From Lentzea sp. NBRC 102530 (GTDB taxonomy: Bacteria; Actinomycetota; Actinomycetes; Mycobacteriales; Pseudonocardiaceae): 64,000 bases of DNA. A program made the position numbers and the translations under genes. Positions 53,701-62,475 of the stretch are shown here, piece after piece. The stretch lies in the NCBI RefSeq assembly GCF_030269365.1, contig NZ_BSTF01000003.1, positions 496,001-560,000 on the forward strand, in the 5' to 3' direction. Every line of letters starts with the position of its first letter. Position 1 is the first letter of the stretch. The notes under the pieces are model-generated. The model was not told the DNA's origin. It worked only from the letters and a program-made list of their open reading frames with translations, and did no database searches.

Positions 53701-54110
53701 TGCCGGTCCGCGGCCGTCTGCGCCGCCACCGTCATCGACGACAGCACCTGACCCGGCGCGACGTAGAAGACGTTGGGGCTGCTGACGTCCGGGCCCCAGC
53801 CGGGCCCGCCCCGCAACAGCAGGAGGTCGCCGGGACTCGTGGTCATCCCCTCGAACCACGAGTCCTGCGCGACCCCGGTCCGTTCCCACACGATCCTGGC
53901 CTTCGTGCCGCGCTTGGCCCTCTGGTACACCTCGGCGACCCGCGCCAGCTCCGCCTCGGGCGAGACCTCGCGCAGCTCGTCCATGTGCCGCCGGTACATG
54001 AACCACAGCTCGTCCTGGCGCACGTGCCGGTTCTTCAGGCGGCGCAGGACGACCACCGCGAGCGCCACGACACCGACGCTCGCGCACGAGATCAGCAGCT
54101 CCAGGAACAC
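53664..54110 (-). CDS. membrane-anchored protein, unknown
   Basis: A 148-residue protein with one N-terminal membrane span (FLELLISCASVGVVALAVVVLR), then a basic patch and a soluble domain with VWERTGVAQDSWFEGMTTSP and VFYVAPGQVLSSM. No family recognised. GTG start placed right at the transcription start predicted from a consensus promoter (TTGACA/AAAGAT), so the message is probably leaderless; the longer reading frame upstream has no coding features. Convergent with the DUF1206 gene. Confidence 0.65.
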   Translation of the reverse strand: MFLELLISCASVGVVALAVVVLRRLKNRHVRQDELWFMYRRHMDELREVSPEAELARVAEVYQRAKRGTKARIVWERTGVAQDSWFEGMTTSPGDLLLLRGGPGWGPDVSSPNVFYVAPGQVLSSMTVAAQTAADRHHSLSARAAAKQ

Positions 54111-54116
54111 CGGCCA

Positions 54117-54145
54117 ATCTTTGATTCCGAACGAGGAGCTGTCAA
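54117..54145 (-). promoter_or_regulatory. consensus sigma-70-type promoter
   Basis: On the minus strand, TTGACA (54145-54140) and AAAGAT (54122-54117) are separated by exactly 17 bp. The GTG start of the downstream gene begins at 54110, six bases past the -10 box, suggesting that transcription and translation begin together. Confidence 0.75.
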
Positions 54146-54308
54146 CTGACAACGAAATCAGGATGCGTGATGTGAGTCGCTCACGCTGACGTCCGCCTGA
54201 CGTCGAGTCCTGAGGCGAGCAGGTCCGGGTCTGCGGTCCAGCCGTCGGCCCCGAAACCCGCAGCGCTTGTGCACCTTTCCCTGTCTCTGCTCGCCCTTGT
54301 GTCTGGCA

Positions 54309-54521
54309 ATGGGCAGTTCCGAATTCGTGCTCGGCGGGCCGCTCGTGCTCGCCGGGTGGCTTGGCCTGGACCTGCTCGTGACCGGGCCGATCTCGTTGCT
54401 CCGCCTGGTGTTCGTGCTCGGCGCCTCGTCGTTCGCGACCGGAGCACTCACGATGGCCGGCTCCTACGCCACGGCGGCGTTCAACATCGGCGCCGCACTC
54501 GGGCCGGTGCTGCTCGCCTGA
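54309..54521 (+). pseudogene. remnant of an MFS transporter C-terminus
   Basis: A short open frame reading LVLAGWLGLDLLVTGPISLLRL then FATGALTMAGSYATAAFNIGAALGPVLLA. The last part resembles the helix with N-x-G-x-A-x-G-P found near the C-terminus of drug-efflux MFS transporters. There is no N-terminal part and no ribosome site, so it is likely a gene remnant; the resemblance is by eye only. Confidence 0.4.
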
Positions 54522-54531
54522 CAACTGAAAA

Positions 54532-54571
54532 CGGGTCCTGTCACCTCGGGCAGGAGGTGACAGGACCCGTA
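54532..54571. terminator. strong terminator at the 3' end of fadE5
   Basis: ACGGGTCCTGTCACCTC (54532-54548) pairs with GAGGTGACAGGACCCGT (54555-54571) over 17 bp around a 6-base loop. It is 14 bp past the fadE5 stop on the minus strand. The stem is long enough to work in both directions. Confidence 0.85.
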
Positions 54572-54585
54572 GTCCGTTGTGGCGC

Positions 54586-56421
54586 TTAGAAAACGCTCTC
54601 GTCGATGTCCATCAGCGCGTTGTCCGTGGACTCGGCGATCTTGCGACGCGAGCTGAGCTCCGGCAGCACGTTCTTCGCGAAGAACGACGCGACGGCGATC
54701 TTGCCCTCGTAGAACGCCTTGTCCTTGGCGGACGGGGCGCCGTCGAGCTTCTGCAGCGCGACCTCGGCCTGGCGCAGCAGCAGCCAGCCGACGAGGACGT
54801 CACCCGCGGTCATCAGCAGGCGGACCGAGTTCTGGCCCACCTTGTAGAGGTTGCGGACGTCCTCCTGCGACGAGGTCAGGAAGCCGACCAGGGCGCCGAG
54901 CATGCCCTGCAGGTCCTCGAGACCCTGCTTGAGCAGCGCGCGCTCTTCCTTCAGCCGGCCGTTGCCGCCCTCGTTGTCGAGGAACGACTGGATCTCGCCG
55001 TTGATGAACGCGAGCGCCTGGCCCTTGTCGCGGATGATCTTCCGGAAGAAGAAGTCCAGCGACTGGATGGCCGTGGTGCCCTCGTACAACGAGTCGATCT
55101 TCGAGTCCCGGATGTACTGCTCGATCGGGTACTCCTGCAGGAAGCCCGAACCGCCGAGCGTCTGCAGCGACTGCGCGAGCTGCTCGTACGCGCGCTCGGA
55201 GCCGACGCCCTTGACGATCGGCAGCAGCAGGTCGTTGACCTGGGCCGCGAGCTTGGCGTCGTCGCCGCCGAGCATCACCTTGTCCTGGAACGTCGCGGTG
55301 TAGAGGTACACCGCGCGCAGGCCCTCCGCGTACGCCTTCTGCAGCATCAGGCTGCGGCGGACGTCCGGGTGGTTGGTGATCGTGACGCGCGGGGCGGTCT
55401 TGTCCGTCATGCGCGTGAGGTCGGCGGACTGGACGCGCTCCTTGGCGTAGGACAGCGCGTTCAGGTAGCCGGTCGACAGCGTCGCGATGGCCTTCGTGCC
55501 GACCATCATGCGCGCGTACTCGATGACGTCGAACATCTGCGCGATGCCGTCGTGCACCTCGCCCAGCAGCCAGCCCTTGGCGGGCGTGCCGTGCTGGCCG
55601 AACGTCAGCTCGCACGTGGTGGACGCCTTGATGCCCATCTTGTGCTCGACGTTGGTGACGAAGGCGCCGTTGCGCTCGCCCAGCTCACCGGTCTGCGGGT
55701 CGAAGTGGAACTTCGGCACGAGGAACAGCGACAGGCCCTTGGTGCCGGCCTTCGCCTCGACGCCGTCGCCCTCCGGACGCGCGAGCACCATGTGCATGAT
55801 GTTCTCGGTCAGGTCCTGGTCGGCGGACGTGATGAAACGCTTCACGCCCTCGATGTGCCAGGAACCGTCGTCCTGCTTGATCGCCTTGGTGCGGCCGGCG
55901 CCGACGTCGGAACCGGCGTCCGGCTCGGTCAGCACCATGGTGGCGCCCCAGCCGCGGTCGATCATCAGCTGCGCCCAGTGCTGGTCGCGCTCGGTGCCGT
56001 TGTTGTAGACGACCGTCGCGAAGCTCGGGCCCGCGAGGTACATGTAGATCGGCGGGTTGGCGCCCAGGATCATCTCGGACGCGGCCCACGCCACCGAGGG
56101 GGGCGTGCCGAAGCCGCCCAGCGCCTCGGGCAGGAACATGCGGTACCACTCGCCGTCCCACACGGCCTTGTACGACTTCTTCAGCGACTCCGGCAGCGTG
56201 GCCGAGAAGGTCGCGGGGTCGTACTTCGGCGGGTTGCGGTCGGCGTCGGCGAAGGAGTCCGCGAGCGGACCCTCCGACAGCGTCTTCATCTCGGCCAGAA
56301 CGCCGCGCGCGGTGTCCTCGTCGGACTGCTCGAACGGCCCCTTGCCGAGGTGGTCCTGCACGTTGAAGACCTCGAACAGGTTGAACTCGAGATCCCGGAC
56401 GTTGCTCTTGTAGTGGCCCAT
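54586..56421 (-). CDS. fadE5: acyl-CoA dehydrogenase, FadE5 type
   Basis: A 611-residue enzyme, the length and start [19 protein letters not shown] of mycobacterial FadE5 (Rv0244c). It has the large-type acyl-CoA dehydrogenase core: [43 protein letters not shown] and the catalytic Glu in [10 protein letters not shown], plus a C-terminal helical extension. FadE5 oxidises long acyl-CoAs in mycobacteria. There it lies next to fadA2/fabG4/htdX; here it is 22 kb away but has related operator sequences. Start ATG with a GTG four codons earlier possible. Confidence 0.92.
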   Translation of the reverse strand: MGHYKSNVRDLEFNLFEVFNVQDHLGKGPFEQSDEDTARGVLAEMKTLSEGPLADSFADADRNPPKYDPATFSATLPESLKKSYKAVWDGEWYRMFLPEALGGFGTPPSVAWAASEMILGANPPIYMYLAGPSFATVVYNNGTERDQHWAQLMIDRGWGATMVLTEPDAGSDVGAGRTKAIKQDDGSWHIEGVKRFITSADQDLTENIMHMVLARPEGDGVEAKAGTKGLSLFLVPKFHFDPQTGELGERNGAFVTNVEHKMGIKASTTCELTFGQHGTPAKGWLLGEVHDGIAQMFDVIEYARMMVGTKAIATLSTGYLNALSYAKERVQSADLTRMTDKTAPRVTITNHPDVRRSLMLQKAYAEGLRAVYLYTATFQDKVMLGGDDAKLAAQVNDLLLPIVKGVGSERAYEQLAQSLQTLGGSGFLQEYPIEQYIRDSKIDSLYEGTTAIQSLDFFFRKIIRDKGQALAFINGEIQSFLDNEGGNGRLKEERALLKQGLEDLQGMLGALVGFLTSSQEDVRNLYKVGQNSVRLLMTAGDVLVGWLLLRQAEVALQKLDGAPSAKDKAFYEGKIAVASFFAKNVLPELSSRRKIAESTDNALMDIDESVF

Positions 56422-56458
56422 CTCGTCGCTCACTCCTCAGGGTCGCGGCGCCTTCGCC

Positions 56459-56496
56459 TTACTGACCGGTAACAACAGAGTATTACCCGGCAGTAA
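56459..56496. promoter_or_regulatory. tandem TetR-like operators upstream of fadE5
   Basis: Two near-palindromes, TTACTGACCGGTAA (56459-56472) and TTACCCGGCAGTAA (56483-56496), 24 bp apart, lie 38-75 bp upstream of the fadE5 start. They share the TACT-x2-C-x2-GTAA pattern of sites A and B near the FadA2 and SCP2 genes, so the same or a related TetR may act here. Confidence 0.6.
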
Positions 56497-56572
56497 CCCC
56501 GGCAAGGCCGACCACCCACTGGTGGCGAAGCAGACACTCCTTCAAGCGACCTGAATCGGGCATGAGCGCCGG

Positions 56573-57610
56573 TCAGACGCGTATCGGGCGCTCGGGGACC
56601 ATCTCGAGGAGCGCAGGGTTCGTCCGCTCGGCGAAGCCCACGCTGCGCGGCAGCATGACCGATTCGTAGGCCCGCACCCCGTCCCGGACACCGTGCCCGG
56701 CGATCGCGAGCGCCAGGTCCGCCGCGTCCTGCATCGCGAGGTTCGCGCCGACGCCCAGCGGCGGCTGGAGGTGGGCGGCGTCGCCGAGCAACGTCACGCC
56801 GGGCGTGTTCTCCCAGGTGTGCGGCACCGGCAACGAGTACAGCGGCCGGTGGATCAGGTCGCCGTGCAGGAACGCCGTGAGCGACGGGTGCCAGTCCGCG
56901 TAGAGGTCCAGCAGTTCGGCGTTGGAGGGCTTCCAATCCGCACGCGCGCGCAGGCACGCGTACGCGCGGATCTGGTTGCCGCTGTTGCGCTGCGACCAGA
57001 TCATCAGGCCCTCGCCGTCGGCGACCATCGTGCCCTGGCCGGTGAGTTCCAGCAGTCCTGCGTCGTCGTCGTGCCGGATCTCGACGAACAGCACGCCGGT
57101 GTACTCCGGCTGGGCCGGTGAGACCGCCCCGCGCACCCGTGACCAGGCGCCGTCCGCGCCGACGACCAGGTCGAACGTGGCTCGCGAGCCGTCGGCGAAG
57201 GTGACCTCGCCGCCGGGTGCGGCAGAGGCGATGCCGAGTCCCCAGGTGACGGTGCCCGGCGTGAGCGAGTCGAGCAGGAGCGTGCGGAGCTGGCCCCGGT
57301 CGATCTCCGGCCGGAAGTCGCCCTCCGCCGGTTCGTGCTCGACCAGCGCGGCCGTCACGTGGTCGACCCTGCGCTGCTCCTGGCCCTCGAACCGGGCGAG
57401 TGAGCGCCACTGGTCGAACAGGCCGGCGGTGCGGACGGCGAGCTGGCCGCTGTCGGCGTGCAGGTCGATGGTGCCGCCCTGCTGACGGGCCTCCGGCGAG
57501 CTCTCCCGCTCGAAGACGGTGACGTCGTCGAAGCCCTGCAGTTGCAGGACGCGGGCGCAGGTGAGGCCGCCGATGCCGGCCCCTGCGATGGCGATGCGCG
57601 GTGTGGTCAT
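56573..57610 (-). CDS. FAD-dependent monooxygenase, TetX-like
   Basis: A 345-residue class A flavoprotein monooxygenase: FAD motif IAGAGIGGLTCARVL at 7-21, DG motif GADGAWSRVR near 152, and GVTLLGDAAHLQPPLGVGAN with the GD motif near 275. The extra EQEQRR/EPAEGDFRPEIDRGQL region matches the TetX group, which hydroxylates tetracycline-like polyphenols; other substrates are equally possible. ATG, divergent from a tetR gene with a palindromic operator between. The upstream frame beyond the ATG is not coding. Confidence 0.85.
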   Translation of the reverse strand: MTTPRIAIAGAGIGGLTCARVLQLQGFDDVTVFERESSPEARQQGGTIDLHADSGQLAVRTAGLFDQWRSLARFEGQEQRRVDHVTAALVEHEPAEGDFRPEIDRGQLRTLLLDSLTPGTVTWGLGIASAAPGGEVTFADGSRATFDLVVGADGAWSRVRGAVSPAQPEYTGVLFVEIRHDDDAGLLELTGQGTMVADGEGLMIWSQRNSGNQIRAYACLRARADWKPSNAELLDLYADWHPSLTAFLHGDLIHRPLYSLPVPHTWENTPGVTLLGDAAHLQPPLGVGANLAMQDAADLALAIAGHGVRDGVRAYESVMLPRSVGFAERTNPALLEMVPERPIRV

Positions 57611-57635
57611 GCCACCGATGAAAGCGTATTCGCTA

Positions 57636-57660
57636 CAAAAGTGCAATCACTACACTTTTG
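57636..57660. promoter_or_regulatory. palindromic TetR operator
   Basis: CAAAAGTG (57636-57643) and CACTTTTG (57653-57660) form perfect 8-bp arms with a 9-bp centre that contains an inner CAATCAC. It lies between the monooxygenase start (57610) and tetR (57693), so the TetR likely represses both. Confidence 0.7.
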
Positions 57661-57692
57661 AAGTGGCTCAACTCGCACGGTAGGATCGAGCG

Positions 57693-58271
57693 GTGACCGA
57701 GCCCGGCCGCCGTGAGCGCAAGAAGCAGCAGACCCGTCAGTCGATCGCCGACGCGGCACTGGAGCTGTTCCTGGCGCGCGGGTTCGACGACGTGGGCGTG
57801 AAGGAGGTCGCCGACCGCGCGGACGTGTCGGTGACGACGTTGTTCAAGCACTTCCCGAGCAAGGAGTCGCTGCTCTTCGACGAGGACGCGGAGATGGAGT
57901 CGTCGCTGGTCAGGGCGGTGCGGGAACGTCCTGGCGGCCAGTCGGTCCCGGAGGCGCTGAAGCAGCACTTCGTGGGTGCGGCCCGGGGTCACGCCGACCA
58001 CCCGTTGTTCGCGTCGTTCGTGCGGCTGGTCGAGAGCACGCCCTCGTTGCGCGCCTACCAGCGCTCGATGTGGACGCGCCACGAGACCGCGCTCGCGCAC
58101 GCCATCGCGCAGGACATCGGCGCACCGCTGGACGACGTCAGGTGCGCCGGCCTCGCCCGGTTCGCGCTGGAGTCCCGCGACGTGATCTTCGGACGGCCGG
58201 ACCGCGAGCAGGCGGCGGAGGCGTTGTTCGGGCTACTCGAACGCGGCTGGGCGGCCGATCAGCAGACCTGA
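57693..58271 (+). CDS. TetR-family regulator
   Basis: A 192-residue TetR protein with HTH about 13-58 (SIADAALELFLARGFDDVGV, VADRADVSVTTLFKHFPSKE). GTG start. It is divergent from the monooxygenase gene across an 8-8 palindrome, the usual pattern for a substrate-sensing repressor of a detoxifying oxygenase. It overlaps the convergent LuxR-type gene by 39 bp. Confidence 0.88.
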   Translation: MTEPGRRERKKQQTRQSIADAALELFLARGFDDVGVKEVADRADVSVTTLFKHFPSKESLLFDEDAEMESSLVRAVRERPGGQSVPEALKQHFVGAARGHADHPLFASFVRLVESTPSLRAYQRSMWTRHETALAHAIAQDIGAPLDDVRCAGLARFALESRDVIFGRPDREQAAEALFGLLERGWAADQQT

Positions 58272-58871
58272 CCGGTAGGCGAGCGACACCGCGTGCGTGC
58301 GGTCCCGTGCGCCGAGCTTGCGCAGGATGCCCTTCACGTGGGTGCGCACGGTCTCGGTCGAGACGACGAGCTCGGCGGCGACCTGCTGGTTCTCCAGACC
58401 CTCCGCGATCAGCGTGAGCACCTCGTACTCGCGCTTGGACAGCGTCGGCCGGTCCTTCGGCCGCAGGTCGGGGTGCACGTAGCCGCGCGAACGGCAGGTC
58501 TCCGCGATCACCCGCACGATCTGCTCCGGCTGGGCGCTGCGCGGCACGACGCCGCGGACACCCGCCTCTAACGCGGTCGTCACGTAGTTCGCGTGCGAGT
58601 GCGCGTCGCGGACGAGCCCGACGACGAGCAACGTCGGGTCGCGGTCGACCAGCAGCCGCGTGACGTGCCCCACGGGGTCGAGCACGGAGTCGATGAGCAG
58701 CACGTCCGGGCGGAGTTTCTGCTGGAGGCGCACGGCCGCGTGCGGATCGCCGGTCGCCCCGAGCCAGCGCAGCCCAGGAGTGCGCCTGACCAGTGCGGAC
58801 AGGCCTTCGCGGTACAGCGGGACCGGATCGATCAGCGCGACGCCGGGGGCAGGCCTGGCGGGCGGGAGCAT
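58233..58871 (-). CDS. LuxR/NarL-type regulator with atypical receiver
   Basis: A 212-residue protein. The receiver (about 10-130) keeps the phospho-acceptor-like Asp in DVLLIDSVL but has Pro after the first Asp (LIDPVP) where an acidic pair is expected, and Arg instead of the conserved Lys (VPRSA). The C-terminal LuxR HTH is intact (LSKREYEVLTLIAEGLENQQ, then LVVSTETVRTHVKGILRKLG). No sensor kinase is adjacent. ATG after GGAGGTGCTG; longer N-terminal reading is unlikely. A phosphorylation-independent regulator is suggested. Confidence 0.8.
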   Translation of the reverse strand: MLPPARPAPGVALIDPVPLYREGLSALVRRTPGLRWLGATGDPHAAVRLQQKLRPDVLLIDSVLDPVGHVTRLLVDRDPTLLVVGLVRDAHSHANYVTTALEAGVRGVVPRSAQPEQIVRVIAETCRSRGYVHPDLRPKDRPTLSKREYEVLTLIAEGLENQQVAAELVVSTETVRTHVKGILRKLGARDRTHAVSLAYRSGLLIGRPAAFE

Positions 58872-59153
58872 CAGCACCTCCGTTCGTGCATCCAGAGGAG
58901 TGACGCCGTTCCTCCTTCCGCGTGACGCGGAATCAGGCCGGGAATGGGGCCGGGAATGACAATCGGACAAGACGGTTCATGTTCATGAACAAGGGTCACG
59001 AATGTGATTCAAGACCGCCGAAACCCTTCCGTTACCCGGCAACCGTCTCGTAAGACCTACGTCACATATCCCGTGCGGGATGTGCCAGGTTCCGCCGCCC
59101 CCGAGGCCTGGTGCGCTCTCGCGGGCACACGTGTGTGCACGCAAGGAGGTCAC

Positions 59154-60662
59154 ATGGGCACCCTCGATTGGGTCGTGGTTGTCGGCTATTTCTTCGTGAT
59201 GGTCGCGATCGGGCTCTGGTCGCGCGGGCGAGTCCAGAACATCGCCGACTTCTTCACGGCCGGCGGCAAGATGCCGTGGTGGTTGTCCGGCATCTCCCAC
59301 CACATGTCGGGCTACAGCGCGGTCATGTTCGTGGCGTTCGCCTCCGAGGCGTACCGGCTCGGGCTGACCGTTTACGTGTGGTGGTCGCTGACCATCGGCA
59401 TCGGCGTGGGCATCGGTGCGTTCCTGTTCGCGCCGCGGTGGAACCGGCTGCGCTCGAAGCACGACGTCAAGTCACCGCTCGAGTACCTGGCCAAGCGCTA
59501 CAACCTGCCCACCCAGCAGGTCATGGCCTACGCGGGTGCGCTGCTCAAGGTCGTCGACATCGCCGCCAAGTGGGCGGCCGTCTCGATCCTGCTGCGCGGC
59601 TTCGCGGGCGTCCCGATCACCTGGGGCATCATCATCATCGGCCTGGTCACGATGGTGTACTCCGTGCTCGGCGGCCTGTGGGCCGACGCGCTCACCGACT
59701 TCGGCCAGTTCATCATCCAGGCCGCTGCGGGCTTCGCGATGCTCTTCGCCGTCGCCGGCACCCTCGGCTGGGACTTCCCGATCACGATCTGGGACAAGCT
59801 CCCGGAGAGCCACAGCGACCCGCTCGCCGGTCCGTACACCTCGACGTTCCTGATGGCGCTCTTCCTGATCAAGACCCTCGAGTACAACGGCGGCATGTGG
59901 AACCTGGCGCAGCGCTACATGGCCGCGCCGTCCGGCTTCGCGGCCAAGCGGTCCGCGCTGCTCTCGTCCGCGCTGTGGCTCGTGTGGCCGCTCGTGCTGT
60001 TCTTCCCGATGTGGGCCGCGCCGCTGATCGTGCCGGGCCTCGAAGGCGCGCAGGCGGAGAACGCCTACATCGAGATGGGCAAGCAGATGCTGCCCGCCGG
60101 CATGATCGGCCTGGTGCTGGCGGGTTTCTTCTCGCACACCATGGCCATGGTGTCGTCGGACGCGAACGTCATCGCCGCCGTGATCAACCGCGACATGCTG
60201 CCGCACATCTGGAAGAAGGTGAAGACGTTCTCGGCGGACAACCAGCTGTTGCTCGCCCGGATCACGACCTTCACCTTCATCGGCGTCAGCATGATCATCG
60301 CGATCGCGTCGGGCGGTCAGGGCTTCGTGCTCAAGGTGGTGGTCGACCTCGTCGCCGCCACGATGGGCCCGATCGCGATCCCGTTGATGCTCGGCCTGCT
60401 CCCGTGGTTCCGCAAGATCGGCTCGACCGCGGCGATCGCCTCGGTCGTCGGTGGCCTGGGGATGTGGGCGTTCCTCTACGTCTCGCAGATGAACAAGGCC
60501 GAGTGGGTCACCAAGGGCGTGCTGGTGTCGTGGCCGCTGCTGCTGTCGCTGGTGCTCTACCTGGCGATCGGTTTCCTGAAGAAGGAACCGTCCACCGAGC
60601 GCGACGCACTGCTCGACTCGCTCAACTCCGATGAGCCGGAACCGGAGAGGGTGAAGGCGTAA
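59154..60662 (+). CDS. sodium:solute symporter (SSS family)
   Basis: A 502-residue transporter with about 13 membrane spans, ADFFTAGGKMPWWLSGISHHMSG and VYSVLGGLWADALTDFGQF, which are the SSS sodium-symport signature areas. It differs clearly from the first SSS protein of this window (no DUF3311 partner, and closer to the sugar or solute SGLT-like branch). ATG after AAGGAGGTCAC, an excellent ribosome site. Substrate unknown. Upstream 280 bp carries the palindrome GTTCATGAAC (58981-58990). Confidence 0.88.
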   Translation: MGTLDWVVVVGYFFVMVAIGLWSRGRVQNIADFFTAGGKMPWWLSGISHHMSGYSAVMFVAFASEAYRLGLTVYVWWSLTIGIGVGIGAFLFAPRWNRLRSKHDVKSPLEYLAKRYNLPTQQVMAYAGALLKVVDIAAKWAAVSILLRGFAGVPITWGIIIIGLVTMVYSVLGGLWADALTDFGQFIIQAAAGFAMLFAVAGTLGWDFPITIWDKLPESHSDPLAGPYTSTFLMALFLIKTLEYNGGMWNLAQRYMAAPSGFAAKRSALLSSALWLVWPLVLFFPMWAAPLIVPGLEGAQAENAYIEMGKQMLPAGMIGLVLAGFFSHTMAMVSSDANVIAAVINRDMLPHIWKKVKTFSADNQLLLARITTFTFIGVSMIIAIASGGQGFVLKVVVDLVAATMGPIAIPLMLGLLPWFRKIGSTAAIASVVGGLGMWAFLYVSQMNKAEWVTKGVLVSWPLLLSLVLYLAIGFLKKEPSTERDALLDSLNSDEPEPERVKA

Positions 60663-60984
60663 GCCTTTCGTTCCGCATGATCCTCGCGGCGGCGCACCCG
60701 AACAGGGTCGCCGCCGCGAGCCACACGTAGGGCATCGGCGTGCCGGTGTAGGTGCCGGCACCCGCGGCGAGCACGACGGTCGCGCCGCTCACCACGCCGA
60801 TCGTCTGGCTCACCGGGAACTCGCTGCGCAGCACGGTCCACACAGCGACGGGCACGAGCAGGAAGCCGTAGGCGAACACCCGCGTCAGCAGGTTGGCGTG
60901 GTCGGTGATCTCGTACTGGAGCGCCGGCAACGCGAGCAGGGTCAGCGCCACGCCGAGGGCGAGACCCTTCAGAACGCTCTTCAC
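60622..60984 (-). CDS. small membrane protein, unknown
   Basis: A 120-residue protein with three to four hydrophobic segments (ALGVALTLLALPALQ, VFAYGFLLVPVAVWTVL, TIGVVSGATVVLAAGA, YVWLAAATLFGCAA). GTG after AGGACAAAGC was chosen; an upstream ATG (61011) is also in frame. Overlaps the convergent symporter gene by 41 bp. Unassigned integral membrane protein. Confidence 0.65.
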   Translation of the reverse strand: MKSVLKGLALGVALTLLALPALQYEITDHANLLTRVFAYGFLLVPVAVWTVLRSEFPVSQTIGVVSGATVVLAAGAGTYTGTPMPYVWLAAATLFGCAAARIMRNERLTPSPSPVPAHRS

Positions 60985-61100
60985 GCTTTGTCCTTGCCAG
61001 GAACGCGTCATGCGGTACAGGACGCACGTGTGGCGCATCGGTTCCGTGGCGTGCGTCATCGTCACGAGACTCTCGACCGCTCCGCATGCACAGTGGATGC

Positions 61101-61517
61101 ATGGGTAAGTGGTCTCCCGCAGACGACGCGGAACTCGCCACCGGCTGGCGGCTCTGGCTGGAGCTCAGCGACCGCGTGTGGCCGGACCCGTCGTGGGACG
61201 GCACCCCGGCCGACGCCATCCGCCAGGTCCGCGCACTGCTGACGGCGTGCGAGGAGATCCGCCTCTCCTACCTGGCCGAGACCGCTCGGCCGTCCATCGC
61301 CCTGTTGCAACTCCTGCAGTCGATGTCGTTCGTCGCGTCGTTCGCCGTCGACCTGTGGCACGACGACACACACCCGTTGGACGTGGAACGCGCCGAACTC
61401 CTGCACGGCGACCTCGCGTCGTTCGCGGAGCACGTGGCCGGAGTGCGCGCGGCCCTGGCCCGCGGGGGCGGCTGGGTGGAACTGGACCGCCGCCCGTGGG
61501 GCCTGCCGGTCGACTGA
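61101..61517 (+). CDS. hypothetical protein
   Basis: A 138-residue cytoplasmic protein rich in helical segments (ADAIRQVRALLTACEEIRLS, ALLQLLQSMSFVASFAVDLW). No motif is recognised. ATG preceded by a weak site. Stand-alone, and ends 8 bp before the convergent roadblock gene. Its role is unknown. Confidence 0.55.
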   Translation: MGKWSPADDAELATGWRLWLELSDRVWPDPSWDGTPADAIRQVRALLTACEEIRLSYLAETARPSIALLQLLQSMSFVASFAVDLWHDDTHPLDVERAELLHGDLASFAEHVAGVRAALARGGGWVELDRRPWGLPVD

Positions 61518-61524
61518 CCTCGGG

Positions 61525-61896
61525 TCACACCTGCAGCTCGGACTCGATCCGCTTGAGCTGGTGGCGGGCCATCGCGAGGTTGGCGTTGTCGCGCTCCAGG
61601 ACCAGGTAGAGGAAGAGCGAGCCGCGCGTCTTCACGCTGCTCATCAGGCGGATCAGGTGGTATTGGCGGTGCAGCGTGATGAGGATGTCCTCGATGGTGT
61701 CGTTGAGGCCCAGTGACGCCATCACCCGGAGTTTCGAGCGAATGACCTCGGTGTTGCCGGCCGCGGCCACCTCGAGGTTCAGCCAGTCGCCGCCGCCGCT
61801 CGTGCCGAGCGACATGCCGCTGTCGTAGTCGACGAGCGCGACACCGACAGCGCCGGAGATGGACATGGCTTCCTTCATTGCGATATCGATGTTCAC
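61525..61896 (-). CDS. roadblock/LC7-like protein
   Basis: A 123-residue protein with ISGAVGVALVDYDSGMSLGTSG, AAGNTEVIRSKLRVM and GLNDTIEDILITLHRQYHLI, the beta-alpha pattern of actinobacterial roadblock/LC7-type proteins that regulate small GTPases. GTG start after GGAG (a start at the internal ATG is possible). Third gene of the roadblock cluster, 146 bp after the second. No GTPase gene is seen in the window. Confidence 0.75.
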   Translation of the reverse strand: MNIDIAMKEAMSISGAVGVALVDYDSGMSLGTSGGGDWLNLEVAAAGNTEVIRSKLRVMASLGLNDTIEDILITLHRQYHLIRLMSSVKTRGSLFLYLVLERDNANLAMARHQLKRIESELQV

Positions 61897-62042
61897 GGGG
61901 CTCCAATTCTTTGAAACAACTGGTGGCGGAGACGACGCGGCCGCTTTCCGGTGTCGTGATGGCATGCGGACGCGTCTCCAGGTCGAAGAAATCAGTGTCG
62001 AGAGCGATGAGCCGAACATGCCGCGTTCCGGAGTCCGGCGCG

Positions 62043-62459
62043 CTAGGCGGCCAGAATCGCGCCGACCCGTTCGATCACGGGACGGGACTCGTGCAGCAGT
62101 CGTCCGAGGTTGAGTCCTTTGTCGCCGAGCACGACGAGCAGTGACAAACGGCCGATCGCGTACACGGCCATGTAGCCTTCGCTGCTGAAGACGACGGTTT
62201 GGCTGAGCGTGCCCATTCCGATCACCTCCGCCGACTGCCTGGCTATTCCCAGGCTGCTGGCGGCCAGTGCGGAGATGTGCGCGGGATCGACGTTCTTGGC
62301 GACGTCGGCGACGATGGGAATGCCGTCGGACGCGGCGATCATGGTGTCGGTCACTCCGGCGACGGCTTCGCGGAGTTTCCGCATTTCGGCGTTGAGGGCG
62401 TCGTAGTCCAGTTCGCTCCAGTCCTGAATGGGGAAGGGCGAACCGCTCAAGACCAACAT
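62043..62459 (-). CDS. roadblock/LC7-domain protein
   Basis: A 138-residue protein with the roadblock fold: AVAGVTDTMIAASDGIPIVADV, ISALAASSLGIARQSAEVIG, SSEGYMAVYAI and LLVVLGDKGLNLGRLLHES. Such proteins act as non-catalytic regulators or GTPase-activating partners of MglA-like GTPases. ATG with GGAGGTGGA. Starts 16 bp after the DUF4388-like gene, so same operon. Confidence 0.82.
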   Translation of the reverse strand: MLVLSGSPFPIQDWSELDYDALNAEMRKLREAVAGVTDTMIAASDGIPIVADVAKNVDPAHISALAASSLGIARQSAEVIGMGTLSQTVVFSSEGYMAVYAIGRLSLLVVLGDKGLNLGRLLHESRPVIERVGAILAA

Positions 62460-62475
62460 TCCACCTCCGGCGGGT

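Noticed and set aside
54577..56472. 631-residue plus-strand frame over fadE5
   Set aside because: Shadow; the minus strand is FadE5 of exact family length.
61859..62113. 84-residue plus-strand frame in the roadblock gap
   Set aside because: Overlaps both roadblock genes; no ribosome site or motif.
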